NCBI GenBank assembly: GCA_031292515.1
Contig: JARLGZ010000030.1
Location: 186,001 to 250,000, forward strand
Reading direction: 5' to 3'
DNA from: Puia sp.
GTDB lineage: Bacteria > Bacteroidota > Bacteroidia > Chitinophagales > Chitinophagaceae
DNA length: 64,000 nucleotides
Position 1 is the stretch's first letter, and each line of letters begins with the position of its first letter. Shown here one piece after another: positions 1 through 7,720 of the stretch. The position numbers were made by a program, and so were the translations under genes. Below the pieces are notes generated by a model that was given only the letters and a program-made list of their open reading frames with translations, was not told the origin of the DNA and did not search any database.

Positions 1-128
1 TCGGATGGCTCGCGGACTATATCGGGTTGAGGGCGGGGATGCTGTTCATTTATATATTTCTCGCCTATATCCTCTCCATCGGTTTCTGGGCAAAACCGCT
101 TGTCAACAACAAAACAATCAGGGACTGA
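1..128 (+). CDS. MFS-type transporter, C-terminal end (partial)
   Basis: The window opens inside this gene. The reading frame runs from position 3 to a TGA at 126-128 and gives 41 residues. They comprise a loop of the form GWLADYIGLRAGM, a strongly hydrophobic last helix (LFIYIFLAYILSIGFWA) and a short polar tail. The G-x-L-A-D-x-I-G-L-R loop before the final helix is what is seen in major facilitator superfamily sugar transporters of the FucP kind; the family call is an inference from this short tail only. Its stop directly abuts the stop of the convergent DUF4251 gene, with no bases between them. Confidence 0.5.
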   Translation, partial: GWLADYIGLRAGMLFIYIFLAYILSIGFWAKPLVNNKTIRD

Positions 129-620
129 TCATTTCTTTTTGATGGATGTGATGTTCCCGTTGAAACTGATTTGCGATCGGCTGGTGCTCAGGACCTGCAG
201 GGTACCGGAGCCGTTGTCAAAGATCGTGAGGATCATCTGCTGGACATTCCGGACGTCTTTTGGCTTGATGGTAATGTCCCAGCCCCCTTTTGCCCGCGGT
301 GTCTTTGTGTATTCGAAATCTTTTGAGGTGAACTCGATGCCGTTCTCCGATGGGTTGACCGGGGCGGTATAGGCCCGTCCGAAATAGGGCAGATAAGAGA
401 CCACGCTGCCCGGTGTCACCGTAAGATCATAACCATAGGTCAACTGCCGGAGCTGCCCGCTCAGCGGGGTGGCCGTCTGCGCTTTGAATACATAGGTTTG
501 TGAGTCTACGAGGGCCGTAATCCTGGCCGCTTTCTGCGCTTTTTTTGAGTCCTGCCCCATTACCGGGGGATGCCAGGCGAGGAGGGCGAGGCCGAATAAG
601 AGGATGACAAAGGCTTTCAT
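129..620 (-). CDS. DUF4251 family secreted protein
   Basis: A 163-residue exported protein. It begins with a signal peptide (MKAFVILLFGLALLAWHPPVMGQ). The rest matches what I recall of DUF4251, a Bacteroidota domain of unknown function: an N-terminal segment with VDSQTYVFKAQTATPLSG, then RQLTYGYDLTV, SYLPYFGRAY, a GWDITIKPKD strand and a C-terminal SFNGNIT. Full family length, no sign of damage. It is monocistronic, convergent with the transporter fragment and read away from the propeller gene. Function is not known; periplasmic or surface location is inferred from the signal peptide. Confidence 0.8.
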   Translation of the reverse strand: MKAFVILLFGLALLAWHPPVMGQDSKKAQKAARITALVDSQTYVFKAQTATPLSGQLRQLTYGYDLTVTPGSVVSYLPYFGRAYTAPVNPSENGIEFTSKDFEYTKTPRAKGGWDITIKPKDVRNVQQMILTIFDNGSGTLQVLSTSRSQISFNGNITSIKKK

Positions 621-758
621 GTTCCGATTTTTTTATGTTGTATGCTGATATGCCAAACTAATATAAGGATTTTTTATCAGCTAACTTCATTTGGCGGGTG
701 TCGCGGCGGCGTGGTCTGCCGGATGCAGGTGGGGCGGCCCGGTCTGCTTTCGGCTCGT

Positions 759-1778
759 TTATTTTTGGCTGACGACCACGACGCCAAAGGTGCCGGGTAT
801 CATTTTCGGTCTCTCGTGTGCGGCGGCGGTCTTTTCGAGATCCGCGGCGGGGAGGAAGACTTTGTGGAGATTTTCGTCGACAGCGATCGTCCGCGCGCTC
901 CTTTTGGTCGGGAGATTGCCCAGTACGGTGAATGTTTTGCCCGGGCCTTCTTTGATGATGCTGAGGACGCCTTCGCCGCAGGATGCAAAAACGTCCTTCA
1001 ACTGCGGGTCGAATCCGACACCGTCGCAGCCATTGCCGATGGGCAGGGTAGCCACGATCTTACCGTTGGTGGCATCCATCACTACCAGGGTCTTGTCGCA
1101 ACCGGCGAAAAGACATTTGGACTGCAGGTCTATGGCGAGGCCGGTCGGGCCTTCGGCGGGAGCAAGCGACCAACGGCTTACTACGTTCCTGCCGGCAAGG
1201 TCGATGACGGCAATCTCGTTTTTATCTTCGATATTTACAAAGATCCGGCCGGCGCCATCGGAAACGGCTGTTTCGGGTTTGCCGCCGACGGGTATGGTGG
1301 CGACGACTTTATTCCGGGCGGGGTCTATGAGGGAGAGGTCGTTGCTGCGGCCATTGCAGGTGATGATCAATTTCGAAAAAGGTTCGAAGAAGATGGCGTC
1401 GGGGTTCTGGCCGGCGGGAATCTGGGCGAGGATCTCGTTGGTTTTCAGATCGAATACGGTGACGGTATTGAGCCTGCCGTTGCTGGTATAACCCTTGCCT
1501 GTCGAGGCATTGAAGGCGATACCATGGACCCCGGTCGTATTGGGGATGACGCCTACGGAATCCCCCGTCGTCTCGTCCAGTATATTCACCTGGCCGCCAT
1601 GAGAGACGTATATACGGTTATTGCCCGGTCCTGCGGCGATATAGTCCCATCCGCCCGGACTGGCAATGGAGAAATTTGCGGTGACCCTGAACCCATCGGG
1701 ATTTTGAGCGTTTGAGAGGAGGTTGCCGAGCAGGAAGATGTTTATTGACAAGCAGGTGATGAGGGCCCTTGGTTTCAT
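759..1778 (-). CDS. YncE-like seven-bladed beta-propeller protein
   Basis: A 339-residue protein with a signal peptide (cleavage near LLSNAQ). The body is a series of about 45-residue blades of the YVTN/YncE type: NNRIYVSHGGQVNILDE, GKGYTSNGRLNTVTVFDL, KLIITCNGRSNDLSLID, GRIFVNIEDKNEIAVID and KCLFAGCDKTLVVMDA. The recurring order 'sequence-V/I-D-x-x-T-x-x-V-x-x-I-P-V-G' is typical of this family. Such proteins are periplasmic or extracellular and their ligands are usually unknown. Two cysteines near residues 250-275 (NGCDGV, FASCGEG) might pair. It stands alone between the DUF4251 gene and the oxidoreductase. Confidence 0.8.
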   Translation of the reverse strand: MKPRALITCLSINIFLLGNLLSNAQNPDGFRVTANFSIASPGGWDYIAAGPGNNRIYVSHGGQVNILDETTGDSVGVIPNTTGVHGIAFNASTGKGYTSNGRLNTVTVFDLKTNEILAQIPAGQNPDAIFFEPFSKLIITCNGRSNDLSLIDPARNKVVATIPVGGKPETAVSDGAGRIFVNIEDKNEIAVIDLAGRNVVSRWSLAPAEGPTGLAIDLQSKCLFAGCDKTLVVMDATNGKIVATLPIGNGCDGVGFDPQLKDVFASCGEGVLSIIKEGPGKTFTVLGNLPTKRSARTIAVDENLHKVFLPAADLEKTAAAHERPKMIPGTFGVVVVSQK

Positions 1779-1864
1779 GTTTTTTGGTTAAATGTAGCGG
1801 GGTATTCTGAGTAAATTCTGAAGGTGAGTATAAAATATCCGAAGCCGGAGATAAATCGATAGCA

Positions 1865-3295
1865 ATGAGCCTGGATAAAAGGGATTATGACGCGGTGGTG
1901 GTAGGCTCCGGCCCGAACGGACTGGCGGCGGCTATCCGGCTGCAACAGGCAGGGTTATCCGTTTTGGTGCTGGAAGCCAGGGATACGATCGGAGGGGGGC
2001 TTCGTTCCGAAGAGCTGACCCTGCCCGGGTTCGTCCATGACGTCTGTTCGGCCATCCATCCCCTGGCGGTCGCTTCGCCTTTCTTCAGGACGCTGCCGCT
2101 TTCGGACTATGGATTGGAATATATCCATCCCCCGCTGGAGGCGGCGCATCCTTTTGATGACGGAACGGCTGCTGTACTGGAGCGGTCTCCGGAGACGACG
2201 GCGGGTCGGCTGGGGGCCGATGCGGAAAGCTATCTGGGGCTGATGCGGCCATTGGCGAATGATTGGCCTGCTATCGCCGGGGATATACTGGCTCCCTTTC
2301 ATTTCCCGGAGCATCCCCTGAAGATGGCACGCTTCGGTCTCCCGGCCCTGTCTTCCGCGACGCTGTTGGCCAGGCGTTTTAACACGCAGCAGGCCAGAGG
2401 TTTGTGGGCGGGTATGGCGGCCCATTCGATGCAACCGCTGTCTCATCCCCTCACTTCGGCTTTTGGGCTTGTGTTGATGGCTGCGGGACACCGGGATGGC
2501 TGGCCCATCCCCCGCGGAGGGTCCGGGCAGATCGCCGATGCTTTGGCCGCGTATTTTGTGTCGTTGGGAGGAAGGATCGAAACAAATTTCTATGTCGGGT
2601 CGCTGGATCGGCTTCCTTCCTGTCATGCGGTATTACTCGACCTGGGGCCCCGCCAGGTATTGGAAATCGCCGGCCAGCGTTTGTCTTCGCTATATACCTG
2701 GCAATTGAAAAGATATCGCTATGGGATGGGCGTTTTTAAGATCGACTGGGCCCTGGATGGACCGATCCCCTTTATGGCCGCGGACTGCGGGTTGGCGGGA
2801 ACGGTGCATCTCGGCAATACCCTGGAAGAGATCGCACAGGCGGAGCAGGCTGCCTGGAACGGAAGACATCCCGAACGTCCTTTTGTATTACTGGCCCAGC
2901 AATCGCTCTTCGACCCGACCAGGGCGCCTGCCGGCAAACATACGGCATGGGCCTATTGTCATGTCCCTGCCGGTTCCAGGATCGACCGGACGCAGGCCAT
3001 CGAAGAGCAGGTGGAGCGTTTTGCACCTGGTTTCCGCGAGCGAATCCTGGCCAGGCATACCCTGGATACGGAGGCCATGGAAGCATACAACCCTAACTAT
3101 GTCGGCGGCGATATCAACGGCGGGTTGATCGATTGGAGGCAGCTTTTTACGCGCCCGGCCCTGCGAAGCTCGCCTTACCGTACCTCTGCAAAAGGTATTT
3201 ATATCTGTTCCTCTTCCACTCCTCCGGGAGGGGGCGTGCACGGGATGTGCGGGTATCATGCCGCCGGGCGCGCCCTGAAAGACATTTTCAGGTGA
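1865..3295 (+). CDS. Phytoene-desaturase-type FAD-dependent oxidoreductase
   Basis: A 476-residue flavoprotein of the CrtI/amine-oxidase superfamily. Residues 9-40 form the N-terminal dinucleotide-binding fold (VVVGSGPNGLAAAIRLQQAG followed by a strand ending in LVLEARDTIGGGLRSEE). The C-terminus has the second flavin-contact segment, SSSTPPGGGVHGMCGYHAAG. Length fits the family. Members desaturate or isomerise carotenoids or act on other hydrophobic substrates; no crtB or other carotenoid gene is visible nearby, so the substrate is open. The downstream DinB gene begins 25 bases after the stop and may be co-transcribed. Confidence 0.82.
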   Translation: MSLDKRDYDAVVVGSGPNGLAAAIRLQQAGLSVLVLEARDTIGGGLRSEELTLPGFVHDVCSAIHPLAVASPFFRTLPLSDYGLEYIHPPLEAAHPFDDGTAAVLERSPETTAGRLGADAESYLGLMRPLANDWPAIAGDILAPFHFPEHPLKMARFGLPALSSATLLARRFNTQQARGLWAGMAAHSMQPLSHPLTSAFGLVLMAAGHRDGWPIPRGGSGQIADALAAYFVSLGGRIETNFYVGSLDRLPSCHAVLLDLGPRQVLEIAGQRLSSLYTWQLKRYRYGMGVFKIDWALDGPIPFMAADCGLAGTVHLGNTLEEIAQAEQAAWNGRHPERPFVLLAQQSLFDPTRAPAGKHTAWAYCHVPAGSRIDRTQAIEEQVERFAPGFRERILARHTLDTEAMEAYNPNYVGGDINGGLIDWRQLFTRPALRSSPYRTSAKGIYICSSSTPPGGGVHGMCGYHAAGRALKDIFR

Positions 3296-3320
3296 TGGCT
3301 AAGCAGACTACCTTTGCCCA

Positions 3321-3833
3321 ATGTCTGCCGTTACACTTCCTGAAGTATGGCTACGCGGGCCGTTGCCGGGGATCCCATCCCCGCTGCAGCCCGTGGCGCA
3401 TGCGCTGCTACAGGCCAGGGAGGAATTACATGCCCGGTTGGCCGGTTTTCCGGTGGCGCTGCTTTGGGAAAGGCCGGCCGGGGTCGCTTCGGTGGGCTTC
3501 CATCTTCAGCATCTGACCGGGGTTCTCGACCGGCTCTTCACCTATGCCCGCGGCAAACCGCTCAGTCAGGCACAGTTGGCCTTCCTATCAGCCGAAGGGG
3601 TCCCGGATACCGGGTTGACGGTGACGGGTCTCCTGGGGGATTTTGACAGGCAGGTGGATGCGGCGCTTGACCAGTTGAGCCGGACTTCAGAACCGGGCTT
3701 AGCGGAGACGCGCCTGGTGGGGAGGGGGAAGGCCCCTTCCACCCAATTGGGGCTGCTCGCCCATGCGGCGGAACACATCATGCGCCACCTGGGTCAGCTA
3801 CTGGTGACCGCACAAGTCCTTTCTGCGGGATGA
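3321..3833 (+). CDS. DinB-like four-helix-bundle protein
   Basis: A 170-residue protein that resembles the DinB/DUF664 superfamily of four-helix bundles, which bind a divalent metal through three histidines. The visible ligand candidates are HLQHL near residue 58 and the C-terminal HAAEHIMRHLGQL near residues 148-160. Some relatives are bacillithiol- or mycothiol-dependent transferases; the role here is unknown. Start chosen at the first ATG in this frame; the nearer ATG at 3295 is in another frame. It follows the oxidoreductase gene on the same strand. Confidence 0.68.
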   Translation: MSAVTLPEVWLRGPLPGIPSPLQPVAHALLQAREELHARLAGFPVALLWERPAGVASVGFHLQHLTGVLDRLFTYARGKPLSQAQLAFLSAEGVPDTGLTVTGLLGDFDRQVDAALDQLSRTSEPGLAETRLVGRGKAPSTQLGLLAHAAEHIMRHLGQLLVTAQVLSAG

Positions 3834-3986
3834 ACAGAACGTAAGTGGTTGTAAATCAATATATTTATCAAAATTTTGGCAATAGGCAACTCCCTCTCCC
3901 GATCCGGCGTTTGATCTAGGGAAATCGTTGGCTGATAAAGGATTTTCCGTATATCGTACATCATTGACACAAGGCAATCGAATCGT

Positions 3987-4562
3987 TTGGAAAAACTCTT
4001 ACATATTATAGCCGGTTGCGCGGCACAGGATCGGAAATACCAGCAGATCTTATACGACAGGTACTATGGGTTCTGTCTGAAGACTGCGTTCAGGTATGTG
4101 GATTCTTATGAACAGGCTACAGAGGTTACCAATAATGCTTTTGTGAAGATCTTTAAGAATTTCAGCAGGTTTGAGGTGAGGGATCCGGCGAAGATAGAGA
4201 TGCTGTTTATGGGTTGGGTCAAAAGGGTCGTGATCAATGCATCTATTGATTACCTGAGGAGGGAAATGCATACGCTCCCGATCAGCCCCATTCCTGAAAG
4301 TGTCTGGGAGCATAAGGATGAGCAGCAATCATCTGACAGCAGTCTCTTGTATAAAGAGCTTATTTGTATGATAAAGGAATTGCCCCCGGCCTATCGTCTT
4401 GTTTTTAACATGCATGTGATCGAGGGCTATTCACACCCCGAAATTGCGAGAATACTCGGCATTACGACCGGCACTTCGAAATCGAATCTTTCAAAGGCCC
4501 GCGCGCATTTGCAGAAAGCCCTCGCAAACCAAAATGTAGAAAATATTTTATGTCAGACATGA
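3987..4562 (+). CDS. ECF-type RNA polymerase sigma-70 factor
   Basis: A 191-residue extracytoplasmic-function sigma factor. Region 2 is seen at residues 20-90 (LYDRYYGFCLKTAFRYV through WVKRVVINASIDYLRRE). Region 4 is at about 130-182 (ELPPAYRLVFNMHVIEGYSHPEIA, then TTGTSKSNLSKARAHLQKAL, the helix-turn-helix). No in-frame ATG precedes region 2; the most plausible start is the TTG at 3987. The gene overlaps the next one by 13 bases, which suggests translational coupling with the barrel protein that follows. That neighbour, not a FecR protein, is the likely partner. Confidence 0.85.
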   Translation: MEKLLHIIAGCAAQDRKYQQILYDRYYGFCLKTAFRYVDSYEQATEVTNNAFVKIFKNFSRFEVRDPAKIEMLFMGWVKRVVINASIDYLRREMHTLPISPIPESVWEHKDEQQSSDSSLLYKELICMIKELPPAYRLVFNMHVIEGYSHPEIARILGITTGTSKSNLSKARAHLQKALANQNVENILCQT

Positions 4563-6079
4563 ATGACAATAACAATTTGAACATGGACGATCTGTTTAAA
4601 CGGGCAGCCGAAGGCTACCCGCTCAGAACGGATAGTGCCGACTGGGATAAGGTCCTGGGCGCGATGGAGGAAGACGAGGAGTCTTTCGTGGCGCCCCCTT
4701 ATGAACAGGAAGGCCGGCGCAGCCGCCGCAGATTCTTGTGGTTGTTGCTTCTGCTGCCTTTGGGCGGTCTGGGTTACTATGCCTGGCATAAGGGTCAGGC
4801 GACGGCCAGGGAAAGTGTTGTCCGGGCCCATCCTGCCGGGTACGCATCCTCACATGCTGCAGGGAAGGCTAAGGGTAAGCCTGCTGTTGAGGTGCGGGAA
4901 GACGATAAGATGGGGGTGGATGCGACGAGTGCCGATGAAAGGAGAGCCGGTGAGTCGGGGGCCGGTGAGACGAGGACTGATTTGATGAAAGACGGTGTGA
5001 CGAAAGACGGTGTGACAAAAGATGTCGGGGCGAGGGCCGGCGGGTTGAAAGGTGACCGGATGAAAGGGAGCGGGGTAAATAGCGGTCCCGTAAATCGTGT
5101 GATGATCGGAAACGATGGAATGACGGCCGTGGTGAAAAACGATGGTTTGAAGGATGCTAAGGATAAGGATCGGACGCGGCATCATTCCGGTAAAGCGGGT
5201 TCGGGCGCCGGGAGTGCCATAGATGCGGGAGATAGTGGCAGGGCCGATGGAAAAAACGAAACGGATAACAGATATAAGACCGAAACAGCGAAAGCTTATG
5301 CCAACCCGCAATCTTTTACGACGGATCCATCGTATGTGAATGCATCGCGTTCCCTGCAAAAAAGCCCGATGGCGGGAGTGGTTCCGATGACGGGCAGCAT
5401 TGCACTAAACGTGGCCGTGAGTGACCGGACTTTGGTCAAAGGCGTGCAGAAGCCGGCGGTAAAGCCGGCGCCGCGGTTCAAGGGAAGTTCTTTTTATGCA
5501 GGTGTCGCAGTGGCTCCCGATATGAGTTATGTGAAATTTCAATCGGTTAAGGGTGTCGGATATACCGTGGGAGTCTTGCTGGGTTACAATATCAACAGCA
5601 AGCTGGCATTGGAGACGGGTTTGTATTACGACATGAAAAAATATTATACAGATGGGGATTATTTTAACAAGAAAAGCCTCGGGTTGCCTTCCAACTACTA
5701 TCTGCAGAACGTAGACGGATCCTGTAATATGTGGGAGATACCACTCAATGTCCGGTATAATTTCGGACAGGGGGAGAAGATCAGATGGTTTGCCACGACC
5801 GGTCTTTCCACCTACCTGATGACGAAGGAACAGTACGCATATGAATACGAGGATACAAATACGGGCGCGAGATGGCCGGAAGGCTGGTCGGGCAGGAATT
5901 CCTCCAACTACCTGTTTTCCGTATTCAACCTAAGCCTGGGATTCGAACGATCGCTGGGGAAGATCGGCAACCTGCGATTGGAACCCTACCTGAGAGTGCC
6001 CCTCGCGGGATTTGGAAAGGGCAGTCTGCCTATTATGAGTTCAGGGCTGAGCATAGGCATCACACGCCGGATCCGGTAA
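4550..6079 (+). CDS. Membrane-anchored outer-membrane beta-barrel protein, possible anti-sigma partner
   Basis: A 509-residue protein with an unusual order of parts. Residues 1-58 are acidic and polar and presumably cytoplasmic (DLFKRAAEGYPLRTDSADWD). Residues 60-80 are one transmembrane helix after a basic RRSRRR stretch. Residues 85-300 are a low-complexity Gly/Lys/Asp/Arg linker with short repeats. From residue 308 on it is an opacity-type beta-barrel (KGSSFYAGVAVAPDMSYV, GVLLGYNINSKLALETGLYY, through LRLEPYLRVP). There is no signal peptide. Chitinophagaceae ECF genes are often followed by such proteins. Anti-sigma action of the N-terminus is an inference from the 13-base overlap with the sigma gene. 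Confidence 0.75.
   Translation: MSDMNDNNNLNMDDLFKRAAEGYPLRTDSADWDKVLGAMEEDEESFVAPPYEQEGRRSRRRFLWLLLLLPLGGLGYYAWHKGQATARESVVRAHPAGYASSHAAGKAKGKPAVEVREDDKMGVDATSADERRAGESGAGETRTDLMKDGVTKDGVTKDVGARAGGLKGDRMKGSGVNSGPVNRVMIGNDGMTAVVKNDGLKDAKDKDRTRHHSGKAGSGAGSAIDAGDSGRADGKNETDNRYKTETAKAYANPQSFTTDPSYVNASRSLQKSPMAGVVPMTGSIALNVAVSDRTLVKGVQKPAVKPAPRFKGSSFYAGVAVAPDMSYVKFQSVKGVGYTVGVLLGYNINSKLALETGLYYDMKKYYTDGDYFNKKSLGLPSNYYLQNVDGSCNMWEIPLNVRYNFGQGEKIRWFATTGLSTYLMTKEQYAYEYEDTNTGARWPEGWSGRNSSNYLFSVFNLSLGFERSLGKIGNLRLEPYLRVPLAGFGKGSLPIMSSGLSIGITRRIR
4985..5029. repeat. In-frame 15-bp tandem repeat in the linker of the barrel protein gene
   Basis: Three adjacent 15-base units, two nearly identical (atgaaagacggtgtg, acgaaagacggtgtg) and one diverged (acaaaagatgtcggg). 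They encode a five-residue T-K-D-G-V repeat. The period keeps the reading frame, so copy number could change without breaking the gene. The surrounding 200-codon linker contains further weak repeats such as GESGAGET. Confidence 0.75.
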
Positions 6080-6098
6080 TTTAAATTTCTTAAAAGAT

Positions 6099-6515
6099 AT
6101 GCCTGAAAAAAGAACGCTTTTTTGGGGTGGGATCCTTTTGTGCCTGCTCCTCCTGTTTGCCTGGGGCATCCGCCTGTATACCAGGAAGCATCAGAGTGTG
6201 GCGGGAGCGACGGTGGCTTTTTCCGTCGGGGCGGATTCATTGTATAGCCAATACCAACGAGACGAACATACCGCAGACTCGCTGTACCTGGGGAAAGTGA
6301 TCGAAGTCAGGGGGAAGCTCGGCGAGATACAGCACAATGGCGTCCTGGAGATATGGATCTTATCGACCGGCGGCGGAGGAGGTGTCAACTGTCAGCTTTT
6401 TCCGGGAGAAAAATATCCCGGGGGAAACCATCGAATAGGTGACAGCGTTAGTATCAGAGGAAAATGCACGGGTTTCCTCATGGATGTGACCCTTTCGGAT
6501 TGCGTATTTCAATAA
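6099..6515 (+). CDS. Membrane-anchored OB-fold (tRNA_anti-like) protein
   Basis: A 138-residue protein with one N-terminal transmembrane helix (LFWGGILLCLLLLFAWGIRLY, residues 7-27). A small beta-rich domain follows: YLGKVIEVRGKLGEIQ, a glycine run (STGGGGGVNCQLFPGE) and GDSVSIRGKCTGFLMDVTL. This order of strands resembles the tRNA_anti-like OB-fold family found in Bacteroidota. The protein would face the periplasm; its ligand is unknown. It starts 19 bases after the barrel gene and precedes a cytochrome gene by 16 bases, so it probably belongs to the same transcript. Confidence 0.6.
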   Translation: MPEKRTLFWGGILLCLLLLFAWGIRLYTRKHQSVAGATVAFSVGADSLYSQYQRDEHTADSLYLGKVIEVRGKLGEIQHNGVLEIWILSTGGGGGVNCQLFPGEKYPGGNHRIGDSVSIRGKCTGFLMDVTLSDCVFQ

Positions 6516-6531
6516 AATATAATCATATAAT

Positions 6532-6957
6532 ATGAGATCGAAGCAAAGAGAGCTTCCCAAAAAAGGGGTGAGCAAAGGATGGGTATTGGCCTGTATCGTT
6601 TCGGGAGGCGTTTTATTTTCGGTTGTCGGCTGTTCAAAAACGAGCGCGGACAAGTTGTCCGGAGGTTCTGCGGCCTGTGATACCGTTGGCGTACAGTATT
6701 CCGTGCAGATTCTTAGCATCCTGCAGCAAAACTGCTACTCCTGTCATGGCAGCGGCAACACGGGCGGCAGCGGCGGGATCGACCTGAGCTCCTATGCAAA
6801 ATTAAAAGTATATGCGGATAATGGTTACCTGGTTGGTAATGTGACCCACAACCCGGATCCAAAATATCACCCGATGCCTTTCGGTCTGCCGAAGCTTCCC
6901 GATTGTGAAGTCAATACGATCGTGGCGTGGGTGGACCAGGGAGCACAAAATAATTAA
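6532..6957 (+). CDS. c-type cytochrome domain lipoprotein
   Basis: A 141-residue protein. An N-terminal hydrophobic helix ends in FSVVGC, a likely lipobox, so the mature protein should be a periplasmic lipoprotein. One covalent haem site is seen, NCYSCHGSG (CxxCH), near residues 65-70. A downstream HPMPFGLPKL segment could supply the axial methionine, as in the Planctomycete-type cytochrome domain. The closing IVAWVDQGAQNN is typical of that family. It sits directly before the YceI and DUF5777 genes, a grouping I recall from other Bacteroidota. The electron partner is unknown. Confidence 0.78.
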   Translation: MRSKQRELPKKGVSKGWVLACIVSGGVLFSVVGCSKTSADKLSGGSAACDTVGVQYSVQILSILQQNCYSCHGSGNTGGSGGIDLSSYAKLKVYADNGYLVGNVTHNPDPKYHPMPFGLPKLPDCEVNTIVAWVDQGAQNN

Positions 6958-6978
6958 TTATAAAAATAAATTTCGGCA

Positions 6979-7527
6979 ATGACTAAAAAAATCATCTGTC
7001 TCATCGGGCTGGTTGTGACCGCGGGGTTAACGGTCCAATGTCAGCTATATTCGACCCGAACGGGGTTCGTCGGGTTCTATTCGAAAACGGCTTTGGAGGA
7101 TATCAAAGCGGAGAACAACCAGGCGTATGCCGTTATCGACGGGGGCAAAAAGAACCTGGCATTTGCCCTGTTGTTGAAGGGGTTCTCGTTTACCAAAGAG
7201 CTGATGCAGGAACATTTCAATGAGAATTATGTAGAGAGCGACAAGTATCCAAAAGCCAGCTTTAGCGGCTCCTGGTCAGGGGAAGCCATGCTGGACAAGG
7301 ACGGGGTGTACAAGGTACAGGTCAGGGGAAACCTGAGCCTGCATAATGTCACCAGGATGATCGAGATGCCGGCTACGCTGGAGGTAAGAAATGGGAGGGT
7401 CATAGGGATTGCGGAATTCAAAGTAAAGCCGGAGGATTTTAATATCAGCATCCCCTCCGTGGTAAGGGACAAGATAGACAAGGAGATGGATGTAAAGGTC
7501 AGGATAGATTGTGAGGCGAAGAGGTGA
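6979..7527 (+). CDS. YceI family lipid-binding-like protein
   Basis: A 182-residue secreted protein with a signal peptide of about 22 residues. It carries the YceI lipocalin-like barrel pattern: TRTGFVGFYSKTALEDIKAEN, then FTKELMQEHFNENYVESDKYP, ASFSGSW, and the closing LSLHNVTRMIEMPATLEV followed by VVRDKIDKEMDVKVRIDCEA. YceI folds bind polyisoprenoid or other hydrophobic ligands in the periplasm; the ligand here is not shown. It starts 21 bases after the cytochrome gene and lies upstream of the DUF5777 gene in a probable operon. Confidence 0.85.
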   Translation: MTKKIICLIGLVVTAGLTVQCQLYSTRTGFVGFYSKTALEDIKAENNQAYAVIDGGKKNLAFALLLKGFSFTKELMQEHFNENYVESDKYPKASFSGSWSGEAMLDKDGVYKVQVRGNLSLHNVTRMIEMPATLEVRNGRVIGIAEFKVKPEDFNISIPSVVRDKIDKEMDVKVRIDCEAKR

Positions 7528-7550
7528 TGCGGATGGTTGGCGCGGAGGAT

Positions 7551-7580
7551 GCGAAAAGCGGCCACGCGAAAAGCGGCCAC
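7551..7580. repeat. Perfect 15-bp tandem duplication
   Basis: Two identical adjacent copies of gcgaaaagcggccac lie in the 100-base gap after the YceI gene. The third copy breaks off after gcg. The 15-base period equals that of the coding repeats just downstream and elsewhere in the window, although here it is outside a recognised gene. Confidence 0.85.
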
Positions 7581-7630
7581 GCGAGTGGACGAGAATTTAA
7601 AAGATGTTGAGATAACTAAATGTTTTTGCT

Positions 7631-7720
7631 ATGTATAAGATATTTATGTATAAAATTTCTATGTATAAAATGTGTATGGAGGAGATGTCTATGAAGAAGA
7701 TGTCTGCAAAGAAGATCGTT
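7631..7720. repeat. 15-bp repeat covering the start region of the DUF5777 gene
   Basis: Six 15-base units in a row, reading as the peptides MYKIF, MYKIS, MYKMC, MEEMS, MKKMS and AKKIV. Each of the first five begins with ATG in the same frame, so the gene has five possible starts 15 bases apart. The units grade into the real signal peptide. The fourth unit contributes a purine-rich ggaggag seven bases before the fifth ATG. Confidence 0.8.

Noticed and set aside
621-700. Promoter -7 box upstream of the DUF4251 gene
   Set aside because: The minus strand has TAGTTTG, one base short of the TAnnTTTG consensus, and no -33 element; too weak to report.
642-1715. Long plus-strand open frame of 357 codons
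   Set aside because: It is antisense to the propeller gene, which has a signal peptide and clear blade repeats; the plus frame has no recognisable domain and a poor amino acid mix.
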